A DNA stretch of 64,000 nt from Adhaeribacter terrigena (GTDB lineage: Bacteria; Bacteroidota; Bacteroidia; Cytophagales; Hymenobacteraceae). The DNA lies in assembly GCF_016623615.1 (NCBI RefSeq), contig NZ_JAEHFX010000003.1, positions 310,001 through 374,000 on the forward strand, given 5' to 3'. The translations under genes and the position numbers were made by a program. Shown here one piece after another: positions 27,623 through 38,520 of this stretch (positions are counted from its first letter, which is position 1; every line of letters begins with the position of its first letter). The notes beneath the pieces were generated by a model that saw only the letters and a list, made by a program, of their open reading frames with translations, searched no databases and had not been told where the DNA came from.

Positions 27623-29500
27623 GTGAACTTTAAGAAAAAGGCATTTTTACTGGCGCTGGCCGCTTTCGGATTTTACTTTCCGGCAACCGCCCAGATCACC
27701 AACGATTCTACCGTGCAGCTTTACGGCCCGGAAACGACGCGCGTACTTCACGAAGGCCGTTTTTTCCGGGGCAGTTATGAAGCTGTAACGGTAGATACTT
27801 CGCTTACCAATTTTTACAGCAGTTTTTACTGGTTTTCCGATACCACGTTTCAGCAGACTTTGGGTAATTTCGGGCTGGCCACCAAACCGCTTTTATTTCA
27901 ACTTCCCGAAAGAATTGGCGTGCGGCTGGGCCGGAATGCCTTCGATTATTACGCTTACCAACCCGAGAATTTAACTTATTTCGATACCCGTTCGCCTTAC
28001 ACCAAACTTTACTATATACAGGGCTCTTTAGGCGAAGGTCTTTTTGAAGGCGAATTCAGCCGCAACATTAAACCCTGGTGGAATGCCGGCATTGCGTACC
28101 ACCGCGTTACGGCTAACAAGCAGATCGGGGCCGCGCAACGCAAAGATTCGCAGGTAGACCATAATGGGGTGAAGGTTTACACCCATCTGCAAACTACTAA
28201 TAACCGCTACCATTTGTTTGCCCATTACCTGCACACCAACCACGAGATAGTAGAAACGGGCGGCGTGGGGCTTTTAGAAACCGATACAACTGCAGCGGTT
28301 TATTTTGATTTTCCCAGCCAGAATGTAAACCTGACCCGGGCCACCGGCCGCGACATCCGGCATGCCTTTCATATTGGGCAAACCTACGCTTTGTTTGGCG
28401 AGCACCTGAAGTTGTTTTATAATTTCGACGAGCGCCGGCAAATGAACCGCTTCGATGATACCGGGCTGGCATTCGATTCTGTTGGCGGAAACCAGGTGGT
28501 TTTCTTTCACCCGAACAAAATAAATTACAGTGCCTCCGAAACGCATGACCGCAGCATTTTTTCGGAGTTTGAAAATACGGCCGGCATTACCGGTAACCAG
28601 AAACATTATTACTATACTGCTTATTTAAAGAACCGCAACGCCAAAGTAACCGGCCTTACCCGCGAAACCCAGCGTTTTAATCAGACCTTTATTGGCGGTG
28701 AGGCAGAAGGCAAAGTAACCGAACGCATTAAAGGCGCATTTAAAGGCGAATACAAACTGACCGACGAATATTTTGCGCAGGGCGAACTCCGTTTCCTGTT
28801 TTTAGGCGCCCGCCAGACCCGCATGCAATACGCGCCCACGCTCATGCAGCAAACCTATTTCGGCAATCACCACAACTGGCAAAATAATTTCGAAAACATT
28901 GCTTTAGACCGCACGGCTGTTTGGATTGAAGGGAAATTATGGAACAACTGGCTGCACCTGGAACTGGCCAATACCGCGCTGCGCAACTACGTTTTTTATA
29001 ACCAGCAACAGCAACCCGAGCAGGTTTCCGCTTCGCAGCAATTCCAAACCGTTACCCTGAATCATCGGCTGGCGATCGGAAAACTGCACTGGGATAACCT
29101 GGCCGTTTACACCAATATCAATAAAGGTGATAAGATCCGGATGCCGGAAATTATTGCCAACACCAAACTCTATTACCAGGGCTTTATTTTCAAACGGGCC
29201 TTATTCGGGCAGATCGGCGTAGAAACCACTTACCGGACCGGTTATTCCGCTGATGCCTACAGCCCAAGCCTGCAGCAGTTTTACCTGGCCGATGCAGTAA
29301 ACGATCCGCTGTATCCGAAAGTAGAAAGCTACCCGGTTGTGGATGTTTTCCTGGCAGCCGACGTTAAATCGCTGAATATATTCCTGAAGCTGGCCCACGC
29401 GAACGAAGGCCTGAACGGTAACGGTTATTTTACCACGCCATATTACCCGGGCATGCGCCGCAGCTTTATTTTTGGAGTAAAATGGATGTTCTTCGATTAA
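27623..29500 (+). CDS. Putative outer-membrane porin (Bacteroidota type)
   Basis: About 625 residues from the GTG at 27623 (MNFKKKAFLLALAAFGFYFP, signal cleaved after ATAQ). The mature protein is made of alternating aromatic beta-strands (FDYYAYQPENLTYFDTRSPY, NAGIAYHRVTANKQIG) and ends with a strand terminating in aromatic residues (SFIFGVKWMFFD), as outer-membrane barrels do. This matches the 'putative porin' family of Bacteroidota. Likely in the outer membrane; solute unknown. A terminator and then a motif copy follow. Confidence 0.85.
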   Translation: MNFKKKAFLLALAAFGFYFPATAQITNDSTVQLYGPETTRVLHEGRFFRGSYEAVTVDTSLTNFYSSFYWFSDTTFQQTLGNFGLATKPLLFQLPERIGVRLGRNAFDYYAYQPENLTYFDTRSPYTKLYYIQGSLGEGLFEGEFSRNIKPWWNAGIAYHRVTANKQIGAAQRKDSQVDHNGVKVYTHLQTTNNRYHLFAHYLHTNHEIVETGGVGLLETDTTAAVYFDFPSQNVNLTRATGRDIRHAFHIGQTYALFGEHLKLFYNFDERRQMNRFDDTGLAFDSVGGNQVVFFHPNKINYSASETHDRSIFSEFENTAGITGNQKHYYYTAYLKNRNAKVTGLTRETQRFNQTFIGGEAEGKVTERIKGAFKGEYKLTDEYFAQGELRFLFLGARQTRMQYAPTLMQQTYFGNHHNWQNNFENIALDRTAVWIEGKLWNNWLHLELANTALRNYVFYNQQQQPEQVSASQQFQTVTLNHRLAIGKLHWDNLAVYTNINKGDKIRMPEIIANTKLYYQGFIFKRALFGQIGVETTYRTGYSADAYSPSLQQFYLADAVNDPLYPKVESYPVVDVFLAADVKSLNIFLKLAHANEGLNGNGYFTTPYYPGMRRSFIFGVKWMFFD

Positions 29501-29530
29501 GCAGACAGCTATTTTAATCTAAAGTTTTAG

Positions 29531-29568
29531 ATCCCCAGTTTTTAAGGAAAAGCCGGGGATCTTTTTTT
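29531..29568 (+). terminator. Terminator of lpxK-porin
   Basis: Stem AGATCCCC-x-G/GC-x-GGGGATCT followed by seven T. Confidence 0.85.
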
Positions 29569-29571
29569 CAG

Positions 29572-29600
29572 AAAAGGGTAGGGTTTCAGCCTCAAAAACG
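29572..29600 (+). repeat. 29-bp motif copy, weaker core
   Basis: Core AAAAGGGTAGGG (G for C at position 5), tail CAAAAACG; directly after the porin terminator. Confidence 0.55.
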
Positions 29601-29702
29601 CAGGCCTACATCTTTATGTAAGGGCCAAAGAATGGAATTGTAAATCAAAACGCTTAGCTTGGTTCCATAATTAATATTCATGCTATCTCACAACTTTTTA
29701 CC

Positions 29703-30164
29703 ATGAAAACATTTAAAGCATTTGTATTCGCGCTTCTGATGCTGGGAGTTTCTTCGGCTTACGCGCAACAGGTTCATCTGAAAGGTAAACGGGTTTATCT
29801 GAACGACCAGCCTTACGGTTTTTTGCATAAAAGCGGTTCGGTCTGGGGTAAAGACTACCTGTTTCAAAACACCAAGAACGAAGACATTGTCACCGCCAAA
29901 GCCATGCACGTGGTTATGCCGAACGGTTACGATTATGTTTATTACGAAGTAACCTTTAAAGCCACCGGTCAGAAAGCGGAAATGGACAACGACCCGGAAT
30001 TTGAGCGCAAACTGGCTTTCGACCTGGCCGGTTATAAAGTGCTGAAAAATGACCTGTTGAACCCCGAAGGCATTCAGAAATTTATGGAACGATACCCGAC
30101 CACCATTTCCAAACGCCTGATCTCCGGCAATACTTACAAACCGCAGGCAACCACCGAAAAATAA
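29703..30164 (+). CDS. Small secreted protein of unknown function
   Basis: A 153-residue protein with a clear signal peptide (MKTFKAFVFALLMLGVSSAYA, cleaved before QQVHL). The mature part has basic and aromatic beta-type segments (YLNDQPYGFLHKSGSVWGKD, GYDYVYYEVTFKA) and a helical tail. No known domain. Predicted periplasmic. Its stop codon merges with a motif copy at 30163. Confidence 0.75.
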   Translation: MKTFKAFVFALLMLGVSSAYAQQVHLKGKRVYLNDQPYGFLHKSGSVWGKDYLFQNTKNEDIVTAKAMHVVMPNGYDYVYYEVTFKATGQKAEMDNDPEFERKLAFDLAGYKVLKNDLLNPEGIQKFMERYPTTISKRLISGNTYKPQATTEK

Positions 30165-30191
30165 AACGGTAGCTGTTTTAAACGAAAAACT
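30163..30191 (+). repeat. 29-bp motif copy overlapping a stop codon
   Basis: The last two bases of the TAA stop supply the first two A of the core AAAACGGTAG; tail AAAAACT. Confidence 0.75.
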
Positions 30192-30243
30192 ATTCCTAAT
30201 TTTGATGCCTTATCCGGCGGGTTTCCGCGGGGTAAGGCATTTT

Positions 30244-30272
30244 AGTTTTTTGCCCCCATACCATACCGTTTT
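30244..30272 (-). repeat. 29-bp motif copy ahead of miaE
   Basis: Core AAAACGGTATGG, tail AAAAAACT; ends 10 bp before the miaE start. Confidence 0.75.
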
Positions 30273-30282
30273 TTGCCGCATC

Positions 30283-30876
30283 ATGACCAAAACCATTCTT
30301 CGTTTAAAATTACCATCCGATCCGCGTTGGGTAAACATTGCTGAAAAGAACATTGCCGAGATTCTTATCGATCACGCGTATTGCGAACAAAAAGCGGCTT
30401 CCAACGGCATTTCCCTGATCGTAAAGTACCCGGATAAAACGAAGCTGGTAGAAGAAATGACCGCCTTAGTGGCCGAAGAGTGGGGCCATTTTGAGCGCGT
30501 GCTGGAAGAACTCAAAAAGCGCGGCTACGAACTCGGCCCCAACCGCAACGACGAATACGTAGTGGAACTGGTAAAACACGTCCGCAAAGGCGATACCCGT
30601 GAACGCCAGCTCATGGATAAATTATTGGTAAGCGCTTTAATTGAAGCCCGCAGCTGCGAACGGTTTAAGCTGCTCTGGAAAAATATTCCCGACGAAGGTT
30701 TGCAGAAATTCTATTACGAACTCATGGTTTCCGAAGCCGGTCATTACACCAGTTTCGTGAAGCTAGCCAAAGAATACATGCCGCACGACGTAGTAGAAGC
30801 TCGTTTCCAGGAATTATTAAAAGCCGAAGCTGATATTATTGCCCGGCTGGAACCACGCCCGGATAGGATGCATTAA
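30283..30876 (+). CDS. miaE: tRNA-(ms2io6A)-hydroxylase MiaE
   Basis: About 197 residues from the ATG at 30283 (MTKTILRLKLPSDPRW); the upstream in-frame start is rejected because a motif copy fills that leader. The ferritin-like diiron ligands are visible in HAYCEQKAA, LVAEEWGHFERVL, ALIEARSCERF and SEAGHYTSFVKLA (the E-x6-Y/ExxH pattern of MiaE). It hydroxylates ms2i6A37 of tRNA, the product of MiaB, whose gene is 11 kb away in this window. The stop overlaps the next convergent gene by 3-4 bp. Confidence 0.93.
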   Translation: MTKTILRLKLPSDPRWVNIAEKNIAEILIDHAYCEQKAASNGISLIVKYPDKTKLVEEMTALVAEEWGHFERVLEELKKRGYELGPNRNDEYVVELVKHVRKGDTRERQLMDKLLVSALIEARSCERFKLLWKNIPDEGLQKFYYELMVSEAGHYTSFVKLAKEYMPHDVVEARFQELLKAEADIIARLEPRPDRMH

Positions 30877-31660
30877 TTCATTTCTTTTTTGGTCAGCAGA
30901 AAATTGTAACGTACTCCAATTTGAAAGATAGCGCTCCAGTTATTTAAGGTTTGAAAACGGTAATTTGTTTCATCCAAAGGAACCCTGATCTTCTTTAAAG
31001 GAATGGCCAAACCGTATTGCAGCGTAGCTTTTAATTTTTTACCGCCCATAGCGCCCATTAAAGCCCATTCCAGGGTCGGTAAATGCATATATATATAATT
31101 AAATTCACGGGTTTCAGGCATGTCTGTATCCCAGGTTTTTTGGTAAAGTTCCGGATAAAAAATACCAGAATACTTTATTCCAAATCCATATTCTGTCTGA
31201 TTAGAAATGTGGCCGGCATTAAATTGCAGGTAAAATTTATGAAATCTTCCTTCAAAACGATCGGCTACGGCCTTATTGGTCAGCCCATTTCCATAACCGG
31301 CACTTATTTCGAGCGAATTAAGAAAAGTGTTTTCCAGGAATTTGTAATACCCGATACCGCCATCTAAGTAATGATTTTAAGGTTGAAGTGATCTTTTCCT
31401 AAAAGCCGGTTCTTGATGAGATATTGGTGGTTGTAGTTAACAGCAGCTTTCACCGAAATATATTTTGTAGCCGCATACGAAACATCGGTGTTGAAACCCA
31501 GAATACTGCCGTAACCCGTACTGCCTTTTAGCTCCTGCTTTTCTTTATGCAAAGGAATATTCAAGGCATTGGCATCGTAAATAGCATCATGATTTATGAT
31601 GGAACAAGAAGTAAGCAGGCTTAAGCTGCAGCAGGCAGAAAGTAATGATAAATTGCGCAT
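30873..31660 (-). pseudogene. Surface lipoprotein gene interrupted by a one-base frameshift
   Basis: Two open frames belong together. The 5' part (31660 to 31364) encodes a lipoprotein signal (SLLTSC) and beta strands ending FNLKIIT-stop. Downstream, the other frame continues without a stop from HYLDGGIGYYKFLENTFLNS through GNGLTNKAVADRF, YGFGIKYSGIFYPELY and on to YNFLLTKKEMN at 30873. Restoring one A in the A-run at 31375-31378 gives a continuous protein of about 262 residues (LKNHYLDGGIGYY). It looks like a small outer-membrane beta-barrel with a lipid anchor. Either a recent mutation, phase variation in a short homopolymer, or a sequencing error. Confidence 0.75.
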
Positions 31661-31761
31661 AAAAACCGTATTATCAGCGCAAGATATGTTTGCAAAAGAA
31701 CAAATGCTACTAATTTAGTAATGTTTAATTGTTATTTCTGCAAAGGCTCACAAACACTAAA

Positions 31762-33027
31762 TCACGTTTTTAGCTTTTTCTTTTTCGCCGCCGGAAACAG
31801 AATATTGTTCAGGATCAGTCGGTAACCCGGCGAATTCGGGTGCAGGTTCAGGTCGGTTGGTTCTTCGCCTACCATGTGCTGGTAATCTTCCGGGTCGTGG
31901 CCGCCATAAAACGTCCAGGTGCCTTTCCCGAAAGTACCGTGCAGGTAACGAACTTCATTAGCCGCCGCATTTTCGCCCATAATAATGGTTTCCGATTTTA
32001 TCAGCGGTTTTTTAAACGCGGTAGTCTGACCCATAAATCCTTTGATCGTTTTCACGTGATCCTGCGTGAGCATGGTCGGGATGGGGTCGTATTTGGCGGA
32101 AAAAGTAAAGAGCTGGAAATAGTCGTTATCTTCGGTCAGGTTGCGTTCATAAGGCTGGTTATCGATGTTGGAAAACTCTACGTTATAAGGGTCGCGGACC
32201 AAATTGAAATCCTTAAAAGCATAGGTTTTGCTGTAATCCAGTTTTTTGTCGGCATTCGGGTCTGCAGGATCGCCATCGAACATTACTTCGGCAATATCCA
32301 CGCCTTCGGCTGCCAAAGCAATGTCGTAAGTATCAGTAGCAGAGCACATGGCGAATAAGAAACCACCGCCTGCCGTAAATTCCTTCATCTTTTTAACCAC
32401 CGCCAGCTTCAGCTGACTTACTTTCTTAAATCCGTGTTTTTTGGCCGTTTCTTCGGCTTCCTCTACCTGCTCAATGTACCAGGGCGCATTGCGGTAACTG
32501 ATGTAGAATTTGCCGTACTGGCCAGTAAAATCTTCGTGGTGCAGGTGGAGCCAGTCGTATTTCGGCAGGTCGCCGCGCATCACTTCGTCGTCAAAAACCA
32601 CATCGTAGGGAATTTCGGCGTAGGTCAGCACCAGGGTTACGGCATCGTCCCAGGGCTGTTTGGTTTTAGGGGAATATACGGCAATTTTGGGCACTTTTTC
32701 CAGCTTCATTACGTCCATGTTCGCATCCGGGTCGTTTATCTGACCCAGTACGCTGCTGTAAGTAGCATCGGAAATAACCTGGTAACTTACATTGCGCACC
32801 ACCAATTCATTTTCAATTTTAGGGTCGTGTTTAAACGCAAAACTGCCGCCGCGGTAATTCAGCAGCCAGTCCACTTCCAGCTGGTGCTGCAAAACCCAGA
32901 AAGCCACCCCGTACGCTTTTAAATGGTCTTTCTGGCTTTCATCCATAGGCACCAGCACGTACGTGGCAAACCCGGCGCGGGAAACCAGCGAAAGCAAAAG
33001 CAAAACGAATAAAAATCTGATCTTCAT
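31762..33027 (-). CDS. Secreted protein of unknown function (often mislabelled asparagine synthetase B)
   Basis: A 421-residue protein with a signal peptide (MKIRFLFVLLLLSLVSRAGF, cleaved near ATYVL). Conserved-looking blocks are YVLVPMDESQKDHLKAYG, WLLNYRGGSFA, YDWLHLHHEDFTGQYGKF, GGGFLFAMCSATDTYDIAL and GTWTFYGGHDPEDYQH. The GGGFLFAMCSATD block with YGGHDPEDYQH recalls an inactive amidotransferase-like fold. I see no AsnB glutaminase Cys2 or ATP-pyrophosphatase motif, so the database label I remember for this family should not be trusted. Periplasmic. Function unknown. Confidence 0.75.
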   Translation of the reverse strand: MKIRFLFVLLLLSLVSRAGFATYVLVPMDESQKDHLKAYGVAFWVLQHQLEVDWLLNYRGGSFAFKHDPKIENELVVRNVSYQVISDATYSSVLGQINDPDANMDVMKLEKVPKIAVYSPKTKQPWDDAVTLVLTYAEIPYDVVFDDEVMRGDLPKYDWLHLHHEDFTGQYGKFYISYRNAPWYIEQVEEAEETAKKHGFKKVSQLKLAVVKKMKEFTAGGGFLFAMCSATDTYDIALAAEGVDIAEVMFDGDPADPNADKKLDYSKTYAFKDFNLVRDPYNVEFSNIDNQPYERNLTEDNDYFQLFTFSAKYDPIPTMLTQDHVKTIKGFMGQTTAFKKPLIKSETIIMGENAAANEVRYLHGTFGKGTWTFYGGHDPEDYQHMVGEEPTDLNLHPNSPGYRLILNNILFPAAKKKKLKT

Positions 33028-33045
33028 GCGAAATTATGGTCTAAA

Positions 33046-33053
33046 CAAATCTA
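33046..33053 (-). promoter_or_regulatory. Candidate -7 box for the 31762-33027 gene
   Basis: TAGATTTG on the minus strand, 18 bases before the start codon. Confidence 0.45.
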
Positions 33054-33102
33054 CGAAATTTGCCCATCTTTGTCGGGAAAAGGTAGTACATTTATTCTTT
33101 GG

Positions 33103-33131
33103 AAAACGCTATGCTAGTAACGTTCAAAAGT
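33103..33131 (+). repeat. 29-bp motif copy between divergent genes
   Basis: Core AAAACGCTATGC, tail CAAAAGT. Confidence 0.7.
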
Positions 33132-33169
33132 GCTGCCGGCGTATATGCCATGGTATATAACCAGGTTTT

Positions 33170-34408
33170 ATGAATCTGTTAGAAAATATTAAAGAAGGTT
33201 TGCGCGCCATTCAGGGCAATCTGCTGCGAACGGTGCTTACGGCCCTGATCGTGGCCATCGGTATTATGTCGCTGGTCGGTATCCTTACAGCGGTAGACGG
33301 CATCAAGCATTCCATCGATCAGACCTTTTCTTCACTCGGCGCCAATTCTTTCGATATAAAGGCCAAGGGGTACAGCAACCGGCGGCACCAGGGCGGGCTC
33401 TCCGAAAAAGTTTATCCGCCTATTTCGTACTTTCAGGCCCGGCAATACCAGCGTTACTACGGCGATAAAGCGCGCATCAGCATTTCTACCAATATCACGG
33501 GTTCGGCCATTGTAAAATACAACAACATTAAAACCAACCCGAATTTCCAGGTGAAAGGCGGCGATGAATTTTACCTGGCCAACGAGAATTATAATTTCGA
33601 ACTGGGCCGGCCGTTCTCTACTTTTGAGCTCGAAAACGGTACCGATGTCTGCATTATTGGTTATGAACTGAAGAACACCCTTTTCAAAAATGCCAACCCG
33701 CTTGCCAAACGCATTTCTTTTCTGGGCAAGCATTTTAAAGTAATCGGGGTGCTCGAACGCAGCGGTTCCAGTATGGGAGGCCGCGGCAGCGACCGGTTGA
33801 TCTTAATTCCGCTCGAAACGGCCAACAATTTACCCCGCGACCGCGAACTTACCTACAACATTAAAACCTCCGTTCCGAACGCCGAAACCCTGAACTACAT
33901 GCTGGGCGAAGCTACGGGCGTAATGCGCAAAGTACGGCAGGATAAACCCGGCACCGAAGATTCTTTTGAGATCACCCGATCTGATTCGGTTTTAAAATCC
34001 CTCGATTCTATTTCGGGCGGCATGAAAATGGGCGGTTTCCTGGTGGGTTTTATTACCTTGCTGGGCGCTTCCATTGGTTTAATGAACATCATGATGGTTT
34101 CGGTTACCGAGCGTACGCGCGAGATCGGCATCCGGAAAGCCCTGGGTGCAACTTCCCTGCAGATCCGCCAGCAATTTCTGATCGAAGCCATTGTAATTTG
34201 TTTGCTTGGCGGCATTCTGGGCATTATTCTGGGTCTTTTAATGGGAAACATGGTAGCCGGTTTTATTGGCGAAGGCGGCTTTATTGTGCCCTGGCTTTGG
34301 GTAATGGTGGGCCTGATCATTTGCGTAAGTGTTGGTTTGATCTCGGGCTGGTACCCGGCTTTCAAAGCCTCGAAACTGGACCCGATAGAATCGTTACGTT
34401 ACGAATAA
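33170..34408 (+). CDS. ABC transporter permease (MacB/FtsX-like)
   Basis: A 412-residue permease. One N-terminal helix (LLRTVLTALIVAIGIMSLVG), a large periplasmic domain of the MacB_PCD type (residues of about 45-270), then three C-terminal helices with the FtsX hallmark MMVSVTERTREIGIRKALGA. It belongs to the family that acts with an ATPase and often a periplasmic adaptor in mechanotransmission or export of lipoproteins and macrolides. No ATPase gene is adjacent, so it must pair with a partner elsewhere. Its TAA merges with a motif copy. Confidence 0.93.
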   Translation: MNLLENIKEGLRAIQGNLLRTVLTALIVAIGIMSLVGILTAVDGIKHSIDQTFSSLGANSFDIKAKGYSNRRHQGGLSEKVYPPISYFQARQYQRYYGDKARISISTNITGSAIVKYNNIKTNPNFQVKGGDEFYLANENYNFELGRPFSTFELENGTDVCIIGYELKNTLFKNANPLAKRISFLGKHFKVIGVLERSGSSMGGRGSDRLILIPLETANNLPRDRELTYNIKTSVPNAETLNYMLGEATGVMRKVRQDKPGTEDSFEITRSDSVLKSLDSISGGMKMGGFLVGFITLLGASIGLMNIMMVSVTERTREIGIRKALGATSLQIRQQFLIEAIVICLLGGILGIILGLLMGNMVAGFIGEGGFIVPWLWVMVGLIICVSVGLISGWYPAFKASKLDPIESLRYE

Positions 34409-34435
34409 AACGCTATGGTTTTCTGCCTGAAAAGT
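34407..34435 (+). repeat. 29-bp motif copy overlapping a stop codon
   Basis: Core AAAACGCTATGG, tail GAAAAGT. The first two A belong to the permease TAA. Confidence 0.8.
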
Positions 34436-34482
34436 AAACAACCCTCACCAATTACCATAAAGGCGGTAAATTCTATTATGCC

Positions 34483-34800
34483 ATGATGCAGTTGAATATT
34501 CAGGAATTTCTTCAGAAACTAGCCACCGAAACGGAAATTCTGCCCCAGGTGCGCGAACAGGTGCAAGCCGAAATTGAAAAGTACGAAGGCATGCGGCTGG
34601 TGCTGGGCAATACTGGTCAGAACCCGGAGTTCACCCGGAACCTGCTTGCTGAAATCGATAATTACCTGGAATGCCTGAATCTGATTGCCCAGAAGTTCCG
34701 GTACCCTCAAATGGCTTTAATTAAAATAAACGATCACGATAAACCCGAAATTAACCAGGCAGTTTTACAGATCCTGAAAAAAATTAACCTGAGAAACTAA
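34483..34800 (+). CDS. Small hypothetical protein
   Basis: A 105-residue, mostly helical cytoplasmic protein (EFLQKLATETEILPQVREQV, AEIDNYLECLNLIAQKF). No family recognised. Two possible starts one codon apart (MMQLN). Followed by a strong terminator one base after the stop, which supports it as a real gene. Confidence 0.6.
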   Translation: MMQLNIQEFLQKLATETEILPQVREQVQAEIEKYEGMRLVLGNTGQNPEFTRNLLAEIDNYLECLNLIAQKFRYPQMALIKINDHDKPEINQAVLQILKKINLRN

Positions 34801-34801
34801 A

Positions 34802-34830
34802 AAGTCCGGCTGCATAAGCCGGACTTTTTT
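34802..34830 (+). terminator. Terminator
   Basis: Stem AAGTCCGGCT/AGCCGGACTT followed by T-run; its T-run is shared with the minus-strand motif copy at 34823. Confidence 0.88.
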
Positions 34831-34864
34831 GCTGTAAAACGCTACCGTTTTTGCGTAAAAAACT
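34823..34864. repeat. Two opposed 29-bp motif copies sharing a palindromic core
   Basis: Minus copy 34823-34851 and plus copy 34836-34864 overlap on the palindrome-like core AAAACGCTACCGTTTT. An A-tract (AAAAAAGT, AAAAAACT) lies at the correct distance on both sides, so each direction scores as a full motif. Confidence 0.8.
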
Positions 34865-34875
34865 GCAGCCGGATA

Positions 34876-37212
<2,337 letters not shown>

Positions 37213-37247
37213 TTTGGAGCAGGAGCATTGCTGCCCGGGTGGTTCAG

Positions 37248-37276
37248 ACTTTTTTAGCGTAAAACCCTAGCGTTTT
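37248..37276 (-). repeat. 29-bp motif copy between response regulator and hybrid kinase
   Basis: Core AAAACGCTAGGG, tail AAAAAAGT. Confidence 0.8.
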
Positions 37277-37301
37277 TTAGTGTTATTCCGGATTTGAAAG
37301 C

Positions 37302-37715
37302 TTATAAGCGCTCGCAAAGTTTCCAGTAACTGTCCAGGGTTGCAACTGAGGTAATGAATTTCTCGAAGGAAAGCGGTTTTAGAATGTAGCCGGCCACGTT
37401 CAGGTTATAGGCATTCAATTTATCGCTGTCTTCGTTGCTGGTGGTCATTACAAAAACGCTCAGGTGCTTCAGGTTCTCATCTTTGCGTAATTCCTGTAAA
37501 AATTCGATGCCGTTCATTTGCGGCATATTAATGTCCAGGATAATGATCTGGGGAATGGGCACGATCTGGTTGCGGAGCATTTCCAGTGCCTCCAGGCCGT
37601 TGTGTGCAATAAAAAGGGGGTTGGTTATGCTGTTCTTTTTAAATGCCCGCTGCACATTCATAATATCTACTTCATCGTCTTCAACAAGCAGAATATTTAC
37701 CAGTTTTTCGTTCAT
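37302..37715 (-). CDS. Single-domain response regulator (Rcp1-like)
   Basis: A 137-residue stand-alone receiver with acidic pair VEDDEVD (residues 11-17), phospho-acceptor Asp61 (IILDINMPQMNG) and conserved Lys in YILKPLSFEKF. No output domain. This Rcp type commonly serves as the shuttle of phytochrome-like or CHASE3 kinases in Bacteroidota. It follows a kinase gene by 50 bp and precedes the hybrid kinase. Confidence 0.95.
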   Translation of the reverse strand: MNEKLVNILLVEDDEVDIMNVQRAFKKNSITNPLFIAHNGLEALEMLRNQIVPIPQIIILDINMPQMNGIEFLQELRKDENLKHLSVFVMTTSNEDSDKLNAYNLNVAGYILKPLSFEKFITSVATLDSYWKLCERL

Positions 37716-37765
37716 ACCTTTTAGAGAAATTGTTATTTATTAAACGCCGGCCTTTAAAATAAACG

Positions 37766-38458
37766 TTAAATTTTGGGCCAGATAACCGTAACGCGGAAAC
37801 CACCGGAAGTGTTTTCGGCAAAAATCTGCCCGCCTGCAAAGGTTACGATTTTATTCACAATAGCAAGGCCGGCACCGGTTGTTTCCATGGTGTCTTTGGG
37901 CGCTGATGTATAAAACATGGTGAAAATTTTAGGCAGGTTGGCTTCTGCCATGCCCGGCCCGTTATCTTCTACCACAATCCGGATATTATCCGTTTCATCC
38001 TGCAGGGTTACCAGAATTTCGGTCTGGGTTTTATCGTTGAAAAGGATAGCGTTTTGGAGCAACTCCTGCAGCACATAAGTAAGTTTGCCGGCATACGTTT
38101 TAAAGACCGGTACCTGCCCTGACTGACGAATGATGATATTTTTGCCCGTTGTCAGGGAAGTGCTTAAAACTTCGATCTTTTGGCTAAGGTCAATTTCGGA
38201 AATTTCCAGTTCGTGACGGGCCACGCGGGAAAAATCGAGTAAAGCCGAGATCATTTTATCGAGCCGGGCAACGCGGTTTCTTAATAACCGGAAATTTTCT
38301 TCGCTGTCGCCGGGCAAATTGCCGGCTAAATCTTCTTCAAGCCAGGCCGCCAGGTTGTTTACTGCCCGCACCGGCGCTTTCAGGTCATGGGAAACAATGT
38401 AGGCAAATTCCTCATATTCGGCATTCAGTTTCAGCAAGCGGGTTTCGCAATCTTCCAC
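37766..38458 (-). CDS. Small sensor histidine kinase, no sensory domain
   Basis: A 230-residue kinase starting at GTG with HisKA almost immediately (FAYIVSHDLKAPVRAVNNL, His24), then HATPase with DNGPGM and GAGLAIVNK. The family usually carries PAS or CHASE3 sensors; here none is encoded upstream in this frame, so it is either a genuine core kinase or a truncated duplicate of its neighbour, whose kinase core is clearly similar (FAYVVSHDLKAPLRAINNL). Contains a motif copy at 38027-38055 (encoding QNAILFNDKT). Confidence 0.9.
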   Translation of the reverse strand: MEDCETRLLKLNAEYEEFAYIVSHDLKAPVRAVNNLAAWLEEDLAGNLPGDSEENFRLLRNRVARLDKMISALLDFSRVARHELEISEIDLSQKIEVLSTSLTTGKNIIIRQSGQVPVFKTYAGKLTYVLQELLQNAILFNDKTQTEILVTLQDETDNIRIVVEDNGPGMAEANLPKIFTMFYTSAPKDTMETTGAGLAIVNKIVTFAGGQIFAENTSGGFRVTVIWPKI

Positions 38459-38520
38459 AGGGTTGTAATTTTAAATGTATAAGCAGCTTAATTTATCAGG
38501 CAACGGCGTTTTATCTGGAT

